5,283 bases of DNA. It comes from Fidelibacterota bacterium (GTDB lineage: Bacteria; Fidelibacterota; UBA2242). The notes below the pieces were generated by a model. That model saw nothing but the letters and a program-made list of their open reading frames with translations, did no database searches and was not told where the DNA came from. Location of the stretch: the NCBI GenBank assembly GCA_003527965.1, contig DPVY01000097.1:7903-13185 (forward strand), given 5' to 3'. The stretch's first letter is position 1. Every line of letters starts with the position of its first letter. Below, piece by piece: positions 1 to 5,283 of this stretch. The position numbers and the translations under genes are program-made.

Positions 1-61
1 TGATGCAGAGAAAAAACATCAAAAATGTAAAGTATCAGGACATGGTATACAGGTAGTTAGT

Positions 62-82
62 ATCCTGATGGTTAATCAGGAT
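62..82. repeat. Stem-loop 1 (8-bp perfect inverted repeat)
   Basis: ATCCTGAT (62-69) and ATCAGGAT (75-82) are exact reverse complements around a five-base loop, GGTTA. It is the first of three hairpins placed head to tail before the transposase remnant. A second copy of ATCAGGA lies upstream at 34-40 and could compete for the same partner, although a single 7-base match of this kind is expected by chance. A few T residues follow (TCTTTT, 82-87), which is too weak to call a terminator. Function unknown. Confidence 0.6.
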
Positions 83-93
83 CTTTTCCAAGA

Positions 94-136
94 GATTCAA
101 AGGCTTGTTGAGCGTAGCGAAACAAGCCTTTGAATC
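94..136. repeat. Stem-loop 2 (16-bp perfect inverted repeat, REP/MITE-like)
   Basis: GATTCAAAGGCTTGTT (94-109) is the exact reverse complement of AACAAGCCTTTGAATC (121-136), with an 11-base loop GAGCGTAGCGA. A perfect 16-bp stem cannot reasonably be chance. The GAGCGTAGCGA loop resembles the loops of short dispersed palindromic repeats found in many copies between genes in bacterial genomes; this resemblance is from memory and copy number cannot be seen here. A T-rich run (TTCTTTT, 140-146) follows on the + strand after four intervening bases, so a terminator for + strand transcripts arriving from the left is an alternative reading. Confidence 0.75.
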
Positions 137-161
137 GGGTTCTTTTAAAAACGGCTTGCAC

Positions 162-188
162 GGGTAGTTTAGATAACCTAAACTACCC
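162..188. repeat. Stem-loop 3 (11-bp perfect inverted repeat)
   Basis: GGGTAGTTTAG (162-172) pairs perfectly with CTAAACTACCC (178-188) across a five-base loop, ATAAC. It ends 23 bases before the ATG of the transposase remnant. No U-tract follows on either strand, so it is not an ordinary intrinsic terminator. It could be a subterminal hairpin of the insertion element, a translation-dampening leader hairpin, or an operator-like palindrome. A partial copy of the left arm (GGTAGTT) occurs at 52-58. Confidence 0.7.
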
Positions 189-211
189 ATTAATGAACAA
201 AGTGAAAGCCT

Positions 212-448
212 ATGATTAAAATTAACTATTATGATTTGTATCGTGAAATGAAAAATCCTTCTTCTATGCGTCTCAATATGGTTTTGTATGCTCTTGAGCA
301 TGGTATCAGCCAAACGGCCGGAGAGTTCGGCACAACGCGTGTGACTGTCATGAAATGGATCAAAAGATACAAGGAAAAAGGACGCTCCGGATTGTGTGAT
401 GTCAGTCGCCGACCCTCTCACAGTCCCTCACGAATCTTAAAGGATTAA
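212..448 (+). pseudogene. Truncated transposase, N-terminal helix-turn-helix part only (IS481/rve type)
   Basis: This 78-codon frame encodes a homeodomain-like helix-turn-helix segment. Residues 17-31 form a first helix, 32-40 (ISQTAGEFG) the second, and 42-53 (TRVTVMKWIKRY) the recognition helix. A basic linker follows (GLCDVSRRPSHSPSR, about 61-74), of the kind that joins the DNA-binding part to the DDE integrase core in IS481-like transposases. Full-length members run to about 300 residues or more with an rve catalytic domain; here TAA follows at 446 and a chromosomal gene begins 24 bases on, so no catalytic D, D or E residue can be encoded. The ATG at 212 has no clear Shine-Dalgarno sequence. 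The best reading is a decayed insertion-sequence end, unable to transpose by itself. A small surviving DNA-binding protein is less likely but possible. The family call rests on motif resemblance. Confidence 0.75.
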
Positions 449-450
449 GT

Positions 451-478
451 TTTTAAGCTTAGCGCTAACCACTTAAAA
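451..478. repeat. AT-rich palindrome between converging genes
   Basis: TTAGCGCTAA (459-468) is a perfect 10-base palindrome, flanked by TTTTAAG (451-457) and CTTAAAA (472-478), which also pair with each other. It lies in the 24-base gap between the transposase remnant and the PorV-like gene, overlapping the stop codon of the latter (473-475). It might act as a weak transcription end for either strand, but no U-tract follows in either direction, so it fails the usual intrinsic-terminator pattern. It could also mark the junction left when the insertion element lost its 3' part. Confidence 0.35.
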
Positions 479-1471
479 GCCGATTGAAATTGAATAATCT
501 GAAATGCCTCCGAACCTTTTCATATCAATATAGCTATAATCCACTCCGATAAAAATATTATTTAAGCGTTGAGCAACACCAAACCCCAAAGTAAGTCCCT
601 CTTCGGCATTGCTTTTAAAGAGAGAAGAATACCCGGTTCTGAGGAACAATGTTTCTTTCCATGAAAACTCTGTTCCGAGATTCAGGTATGAATTATTATT
701 ATTGGGATGCAGGGCGTCTACCGCAACTGTCCACCGCCCGAAAGTATTGCTAATCGGATCTGCCGCAAGTCCCACACTAAAGATTAATGGCAGAGGCCAG
801 GGTTTGGTTTGAAAAAGGGCTGTGATATTTTCATTATTACCGGCATGTCCGGGATCGACATCCACCGGTTGCATTAAATCCTTTCCAGTCATCTGCATTT
901 CACCGCCAAAATTGGCAACATCCATTCCGATCCGAATATTCTTGATTTGGCTTATAAATAAAAGTCCAACATCGACGGCATACGCGCTGCTATGTTCATG
1001 CCAGATTTCCTGAGATATATACTTCACCGTACCGCCGATTGAAAAACGATCAGTCAAATTAGCTGCGTATGAGAGTCCAACTGCCATATCACGGGCGCCC
1101 CACCGCTCTCCGGTGCCTTCCGGGTTGGTTACAGTGGTTATCTCTTCTTCGCCATAATCCAATTGATTTAAACTCACACCAACCGCGCCATTTCCGACTT
1201 TATAGACAGCACTGATAAAATATTTCTCAGAGCCAACAAGCCATTTCATATGATTGACGGTAAATTCGTTTTGCTTAACCCTTGAAAGTCCTCCCGGATT
1301 CCAGTAAGTAGCTGTAGAATTGTTAGCGATAGCGACAAAAGCTCCACCCATCGCCGAAGCACGCGCACCAACCAGAATATTTAAAAATGGAGCAGCCGAA
1401 GTGCCAACTTTATCCTGTGCCCATGAAATAGTAAATAATATCGTGATAAAGAGGATTGTTTTTTTAATCAT
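473..1471 (-). CDS. PorV/PorQ-family outer-membrane protein (UPF0164-like)
   Basis: A 332-residue predicted outer-membrane beta-barrel. Residues 1-18 form a signal peptide (basic IKK, then a hydrophobic run ending ISWA before QD). Residues 34-62 carry the family's signature: VGARASAMGGAF, a short spacer, then TYWNPGGLS. The remainder alternates Gly- and aromatic-rich strands (for example 94-103, 128-151, 162-172, 292-315), and the chain ends in ISIGF with a terminal Phe, the usual barrel-assembly signal. In T9SS organisms PorV works at the outer membrane, collecting cargo from the translocon and passing it to the attachment complex, but many paralogues of unknown role exist, so porV is not assigned. 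The ATG at 1471 is preceded by AGGATAG at good spacing. The gene starts 17 bases after the stop of the large T9SS-type gene, which suggests one transcript and a role with that protein. Family call is strong; exact role is inferred. Confidence 0.85.
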   Translation of the reverse strand: MIKKTILFITILFTISWAQDKVGTSAAPFLNILVGARASAMGGAFVAIANNSTATYWNPGGLSRVKQNEFTVNHMKWLVGSEKYFISAVYKVGNGAVGVSLNQLDYGEEEITTVTNPEGTGERWGARDMAVGLSYAANLTDRFSIGGTVKYISQEIWHEHSSAYAVDVGLLFISQIKNIRIGMDVANFGGEMQMTGKDLMQPVDVDPGHAGNNENITALFQTKPWPLPLIFSVGLAADPISNTFGRWTVAVDALHPNNNNSYLNLGTEFSWKETLFLRTGYSSLFKSNAEEGLTLGFGVAQRLNNIFIGVDYSYIDMKRFGGISDYSISIGF

Positions 1472-1487
1472 TATCTATCCTGTTTTT

Positions 1488-4400
1488 CTATTTTATTATT
1501 GCCAACTTACCGGACTTTGATTTTCCACCTGCTTCAACTATATAAAAATAAACTCCATAACTGGCGTCCAGACCTTCCCTTGTCCGTAAATCCCAGGTGA
1601 CAGTACCGTCTTCGAAAACACTATCATGCTGGAGTTTGCGCACTAAGCTCCCATCGGTGCTGTAAATATATATCCTGGCATCAGCAGGAAGATGAGTGAA
1701 ATATATTACTCTTTCGCCTCTTCCTCTTACTTCATACGGCAAGGGCTTCTCAAATGAATTGGTCACAACGTAAGGATTCGGAACAACTTTAATCTTTTTC
1801 ATTTTATCCGAAAGTTTATCGGAATTAATGGAAGATTTTAATGCCCGATAGACAAACCTGTCCCGGGCGGTGAAGGGTTTGTAAAAATTAAGAAACAGAG
1901 TGTCGCCCGCTGCCGGAATTTTGCTGACTGTTTCTGAATTTTTATCCTTAAAAACAAGACGCCATGATAATTGGGAACTGTCCGGCGACGTTAAAAACAG
2001 AATGGCAAAGTGAGAGATAGTTCCGGGATGTTGCGGTTTATCAATCAGCCCATATTCAATTTCAATAGGGTTTCCCGGTTTGGTAACATCGAATATCCGG
2101 AAATTAGTTGGTTTCACTTTTAATGGTGATCCAGCAGTAAATATTTTGGATAAATTTGAAGATTGACAATTATATTCATCATAAAAAACCAACATATAAT
2201 CGTATGGACATCTTATACTTTTAACATCTTCCCATTCAAATTCGGTAGCTACATACTCCAGATTTTGAGCGCTGGAATCCGACCAACGAGTTGTTGTCGT
2301 ATCAACCGCAATATATTTGAGATTCTGATATCTTGTGTCAAAGGATAAACGAGTCCCCTTAAATACATCTCCGTTTTCAGGACCCCAGTGTGTATTTTCA
2401 AGTATGATTGTATCATTTGTAGCGGAATCGATTACAGAATAAGCCCACGCCACATTCACTTCGTTTCTTACGAGAGAATCGGTAAATGTAATAAAATATG
2501 TCGCATCCTCTATTTTAACCGGGTCAATGACTTCCATAAAAGGCGTTATAGATGATGTTCCGGATAATCTTTCAAGAGGAATACCTGATTCCGGCGGTTC
2601 GTAATTACATACCGGAGCATTTGGCACAACCATTACCGTATTCTTGTCAAAAGTGAGTTTTCCGGTTTCATCCATAGTAATGGACTTATTATTTTCCGAC
2701 GGGTAAATGGATTTTCCAGCATTTCCTCTATCATAAGCACATACGGCATAATAGTAGGTCTTACCGTTATCGACATCTTCATCAATAAAGGAATTTTTAA
2801 TTCCCGTATCGTTGCCTAAATAATATGGCTTTCCGCTGCTCAATTGATAGAGAAGCGGGTCCGAATCAAAAAAGCCCTTAATGCCATTTTTCAAATCCAT
2901 CTGCTCATAAGGCTGATAGTCAACTAATTCACCGTAACCGTTTGAAATCGTTTTACAATCGGAAAAATAGGGATCGGTTCCTTTGTATATTTTATATCCT
3001 TCAAAATCATATTCATCGAGGACTTTATCATAAGAACTCTCCGCAACCCGGTCCCAATAGAGAACTACTCTACCATCTTCAGCAACGGCGTGCACCGTGG
3101 GTTTATCCGGTGGTCGCGGAAAATTATAGTTGGAATCATATATCAATTGAGCGATCTGCCGGTTTCTCACTACACTTTTATAATCTTCGCCATAAACCAG
3201 AGCTATTGAAAAGCGCTGTATTTTTTTGGAATTCAAAGGAAAATATCCGGATCCGAAAACAAAGTCCCCATCCTCGCCTCTAATCGGTCTGTTTTTAACG
3301 ACCGACTCAGGCACATCAAAACGCCCGGGAGTCATTCTAAGCCACATTTCCTCCTCGTTGTTCAGATGAATTGCCCAGGAGGGCACAAAATAATCAAAAT
3401 TCGTTAATCCGAGCTGATCCGATTCGTTTACATCTTTTGAATCAAAGTGAGGTTCACCTTCTGTAGGCACGCCATCACCTTCACCATTATCGTTAGTATT
3501 TGGTTTACCATCAGCGCCAACATCATCCCTTTCAGGATCCCAGTCTCCATCGTTATCAATGCCGTCATCCCTTGCTTCGTCAATTAGTAAATCGGACAGC
3601 CCGGCGCCGGTAAAGTAGTCTTTATATTGGACGGGGTTTAACGTATCTATAAGCACAACGCCATCTGTTGTCTCTTTGTACACCCGATAATGTAATTGAT
3701 AGTTCTCATCTATAAGTCCGTCTAAATCATTATCAATATTATCGTAGGCGTTAGGGTTTAATTCCGGACCGGCATCTCCCAGGATCATATTGCCTTCTTC
3801 GAGAATTGTGGAATCAGGCACAAGCCTGAAACGGATTCCCATAGATATAACTTCTACCGTGGAATCAGGCATGATAAACTGGGTACGTTCATAACTGCTT
3901 TTATCGATCAAAATCAATTTATCTCCTGCCTTGAGTTCGTGAGGTCGAAAACAGGATTCTGAAAAAAATGGCGCTGTGTTACCAGACCAATTAGCGTTAT
4001 CACCATCATTATCAATTCCATCATAGGGATTACCCGGGGATTCGAGAAAAGCATAGCCAATGTATCCTACGTCAGTTGGATTGTTTTTCCATCTGGGATT
4101 AGCGGCGAGTGAAACGTAATTATCAAAGTCCCATGAATACACAATAGATTCACGAATATTAAAGAATGATGCGTCATCAATCCATTCGGAGCCGGCTCCT
4201 CCTACATAGGTTCCAACCAGGGCGCCGAAAGTCGCCTGATCGTAATTCGTTGTGCCAATATTTTCCACTTCATAAACCCAAAAAATAACGTCCTGGGCAA
4301 GAAAATTCGACCACTGCATACCCCGGACGGACACTCTGATTCCCTGTCCTCTTCTCGTAAGGTCTGTACTGTCAGGTAAAAATCCATGAATTGCATACAT

Positions 4401-4970
4401 TTTTTCGTCGGCATTATCATCCATCATAAAATAGCTTTCCTGGTCGGCATTCATAATACTCCGACCAAAATAACCATTCCATTCCACATTGCCGTTTTCA
4501 TCAATCCAATTTGGGTGATCGGGCCAGTAAGGTGGCCAGGTCTCAGGCAAATGACTCATTGCCACACCGATTTCTTTTCCCTGAACAGACTCATTAAAAA
4601 AGCCTGGTATCGGTTCGAAACCCCAGAATTGCGACCCGCTGGGATTAAAATCACCTTCATGAGTGTTGCAACATATAACAGATGTTAATGTATCCGGAAT
4701 GCCATCATATAATCCGTTAACCCGATAGTCCCTGATTGGTAAACGAACGCCTACAAGTGGTTGGATGTCAATCACATAGCCATTCGCCTCGTACTTCCAG
4801 GCATTCCAGGTTGTATATCCCATATTGGTAAATGTACAGAAAACCTGGTTTCCATTATGCTTTCCCGTGCGTCGGGCTAAGGGGCTGCCGCGACCAATCT
4901 GGGAAAATGCCCAGTTAGTTAACAAGAGGCTTACATATACAATAATTACTGTTTTTTTCATTTTTAACAT
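1488..4970 (-). CDS. Large secreted multidomain protein with fibronectin III-like region and T9SS type A-like C-terminal domain
   Basis: A 1160-residue predicted exported protein, numbered from the ATG at 4970. A signal peptide lies at 1-23 (KKT, hydrophobic VIIVYVSLLL, then WAFS before Q). The N-terminal module (about 24-310) is rich in Trp, Gly and Asp, with stretches such as FWGFEPIPGFFN (115-126), ETWPPYWPDHPNW (143-155) and MNADQESYFMMDDNAD (173-188); I recall similar stretches in large uncharacterised proteins of Marinimicrobia/KSB1-type genomes, but no enzyme signature is visible. Three Asp-rich repeats resembling calcium loops lie near 316-327, 409-422 and 468-483. A fibronectin III-like region covers about 620-765 (KPTVHAV, VVLYWDRV, YKIYKGTDPY, TYYYAVCAYD). 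The last 100 residues match the T9SS type A/FlgD-Ig-like pattern: VVPNPYV, VIYFTHLP, IYIYSTDGSLVRKL, TVTWDLRTREG, YGVYFYIVEAGGKSKSGKLAIIK split over 1062-1160. The start is uncertain: TTG 4976, ATG 4970 and ATG 4961 are all in frame; 4970 has the better spacing from a weak GCGGAT. Function unknown. Confidence 0.85.
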   Translation of the reverse strand: MLKMKKTVIIVYVSLLLTNWAFSQIGRGSPLARRTGKHNGNQVFCTFTNMGYTTWNAWKYEANGYVIDIQPLVGVRLPIRDYRVNGLYDGIPDTLTSVICCNTHEGDFNPSGSQFWGFEPIPGFFNESVQGKEIGVAMSHLPETWPPYWPDHPNWIDENGNVEWNGYFGRSIMNADQESYFMMDDNADEKMYAIHGFLPDSTDLTRRGQGIRVSVRGMQWSNFLAQDVIFWVYEVENIGTTNYDQATFGALVGTYVGGAGSEWIDDASFFNIRESIVYSWDFDNYVSLAANPRWKNNPTDVGYIGYAFLESPGNPYDGIDNDGDNANWSGNTAPFFSESCFRPHELKAGDKLILIDKSSYERTQFIMPDSTVEVISMGIRFRLVPDSTILEEGNMILGDAGPELNPNAYDNIDNDLDGLIDENYQLHYRVYKETTDGVVLIDTLNPVQYKDYFTGAGLSDLLIDEARDDGIDNDGDWDPERDDVGADGKPNTNDNGEGDGVPTEGEPHFDSKDVNESDQLGLTNFDYFVPSWAIHLNNEEEMWLRMTPGRFDVPESVVKNRPIRGEDGDFVFGSGYFPLNSKKIQRFSIALVYGEDYKSVVRNRQIAQLIYDSNYNFPRPPDKPTVHAVAEDGRVVLYWDRVAESSYDKVLDEYDFEGYKIYKGTDPYFSDCKTISNGYGELVDYQPYEQMDLKNGIKGFFDSDPLLYQLSSGKPYYLGNDTGIKNSFIDEDVDNGKTYYYAVCAYDRGNAGKSIYPSENNKSITMDETGKLTFDKNTVMVVPNAPVCNYEPPESGIPLERLSGTSSITPFMEVIDPVKIEDATYFITFTDSLVRNEVNVAWAYSVIDSATNDTIILENTHWGPENGDVFKGTRLSFDTRYQNLKYIAVDTTTTRWSDSSAQNLEYVATEFEWEDVKSIRCPYDYMLVFYDEYNCQSSNLSKIFTAGSPLKVKPTNFRIFDVTKPGNPIEIEYGLIDKPQHPGTISHFAILFLTSPDSSQLSWRLVFKDKNSETVSKIPAAGDTLFLNFYKPFTARDRFVYRALKSSINSDKLSDKMKKIKVVPNPYVVTNSFEKPLPYEVRGRGERVIYFTHLPADARIYIYSTDGSLVRKLQHDSVFEDGTVTWDLRTREGLDASYGVYFYIVEAGGKSKSGKLAIIK
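1491..1790 (-). other. C-terminal T9SS type A-like sorting / FlgD-Ig-like domain
   Basis: The final 100 codons of the large secreted protein form a compact Ig-like beta-sandwich of the kind used as a T9SS export signal. The opening VVPNPYV marks its usual start, the middle IYIYSTDGSLVRKL and TVTWDLRTREG match the central strands, and GVYFYIVEAGGKS followed by GKLAIIK matches the closing strand with a basic C-terminus. This implies Sec export to the periplasm, then passage through the outer membrane by T9SS, with the domain usually cleaved or used for anchoring. FlgD-like Ig domains share this fold, so the sorting role is likely but not proven. Confidence 0.75.
3522..4025 (-). other. Three Asp-rich DG/N-IDNDGD-type repeats in the large secreted protein
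   Basis: Within the 1160-residue protein, YDGIDNDGDNAN (coding bases 4025-3990), YDNIDNDLDGLIDE (3746-3705) and DDGIDNDGDWDPERDD (3569-3522) share a D-x-I-D-N-D-x-D core. Oxygen-rich loops of this spacing resemble thrombospondin type 3 and EF-hand/dockerin-like calcium sites, and such repeats are common in surface proteins of this bacterial group. The third copy runs on into a long acidic stretch of Asp, Glu, Gly and Asn (about residues 484-518). Calcium binding is inferred from composition and spacing only; the copies sit about 60-95 residues apart rather than in tandem. Confidence 0.6.
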
Positions 4971-4995
4971 ATACAACTATCCGCTTTATTTAATT

Positions 4996-5283
4996 TTATT
5001 TTTTCCAGTTAATTGATATACCCATTTCCAAACGTCTTGGTTCGGAATAGGCAGTTGGATTTCTGTAAAACTCACTAATCGTATTTACCAGTTCAGGAAG
5101 ATTTTGCTGATTACGCAAAAATTCATCGAGCGTAAAATCTGCAGTGCCGCTATCGTTATATACCCACATCTGGTTTTTTCTATCAAATAAATTATAAATA
5201 CGAGTAAATAGTCTTATATCATAGTTTTTGAAGGTGAAATCTTTGAACATATTTAAATCCACATTGAAATAACCGGGTTTTCT
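4996..5283 (-). CDS. TonB-dependent receptor, C-terminal end (partial)
   Basis: Only the last 95 residues are in the window; the frame is open to the right edge, so the true start lies outside and the internal GTG near 5262 is not a start. The visible part is the end of an outer-membrane barrel: a strand with alternating residues (YDIRLFTRI, about 22-30), the NLFDRKN motif (31-37) that typifies the late strands of TonB-dependent receptors, then an extracellular-loop-like segment (VYNDSGTADFTLDEF), and the closing strand (YSEPRRLEMGISINW). It ends in WKK rather than the more common terminal aromatic residue. TonB-dependent receptors take up siderophores, glycans, vitamins or peptides using TonB/ExbBD energy; the ligand cannot be told because plug and most of the barrel are missing. 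The stop is 25 bases before the start of the large T9SS-type gene, which indicates one operon. Confidence 0.8.
   Translation of the reverse strand, partial: RKPGYFNVDLNMFKDFTFKNYDIRLFTRIYNLFDRKNQMWVYNDSGTADFTLDEFLRNQQNLPELVNTISEFYRNPTAYSEPRRLEMGISINWKK

Noticed and set aside
2..133. A + strand frame open from the left edge that ends in ...RLVERSETSL and stop, possibly the tail of an upstream gene.
   Set aside because: It runs through two hairpins, and its final residues are simply the translation of stem-loop 2; no recognisable domain in the 43 visible codons. A gene tail entering from the left cannot be excluded without flanking sequence.
156..184. A possible + strand promoter, TTGCAC (156-161) and TAAACT (179-184), spaced 17 bases, for the transposase remnant.
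   Set aside because: Only a partial match to sigma-70 boxes, and the second box lies inside the arm of stem-loop 3; promoter consensus in this lineage is also unknown.
62..188. The hairpin series as a CRISPR array or integron attC sites.
   Set aside because: The three stems differ in sequence and length with no repeated unit or regular spacers, and no attC-type core sites (GTTRRRY / RYYYAAC pairs) or cassette genes are apparent.
35..421. A 128-codon minus-strand frame opposite the transposase remnant.
   Set aside because: It is antisense to the helix-turn-helix frame and to the hairpins, has no domain resemblance, and looks like a chance open frame.
1472..1487. A separate promoter or terminator between the large gene and the PorV-like gene.
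   Set aside because: Only 17 bases at most separate them, and these are accounted for by the ribosome-binding sequence AGGATAG; no hairpin is present.
4202..4420. A 72-codon minus-strand frame inside the large secreted protein gene, plus several + strand frames opposite the cluster (for example 2942-3283 and 4386-4688).
   Set aside because: All overlap well-supported coding sequence in another frame, have low-complexity or atypical composition and no recognisable motifs.

Overview
The window looks like a chromosomal segment from an uncultured, moderately AT-rich Gram-negative bacterium with a type IX secretion system (T9SS), most like the FCB-side phyla (Marinimicrobia, Calditrichota, KSB1-type lineages). 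This is inferred from gene content: a TonB-dependent receptor with an 'NLFDRKN' C-terminus, a very large secreted protein with a T9SS type A-like C-terminal domain, and a PorV/PorQ-family (UPF0164-like) outer-membrane protein. No rRNA or other taxonomic marker is present, so the phylum is a guess.

Layout. Bases 1-211 hold no convincing gene but contain three consecutive perfect stem-loops (62-82, 94-136, 162-188). Next on the + strand is a short reading frame (212-448) that encodes only the N-terminal helix-turn-helix part of an IS481/rve-type transposase; the catalytic domain is absent, so it is an IS remnant. Its stop lies 24 bases from the 3' end of the convergent minus-strand gene cluster, with a small palindrome (459-468) in between.

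The rest is one compact minus-strand cluster, read from right to left: the C-terminal end of a TonB-dependent receptor (4996-5283, running off the window), a 1160-residue secreted multidomain protein (1488-4970), and a 332-residue PorV-like outer-membrane barrel (473-1471). The gaps are 25 and 17 bases, so the three genes are probably co-transcribed from a promoter outside the window.

Working model (inference): the receptor imports a ligand across the outer membrane, the large protein is exported through the T9SS and displayed or released at the surface, and the PorV-like protein assists its passage or retention there. The ligand and the job of the large protein cannot be read from the sequence. 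No CRISPR array, tRNA, rRNA, intact mobile element or phage gene was seen.
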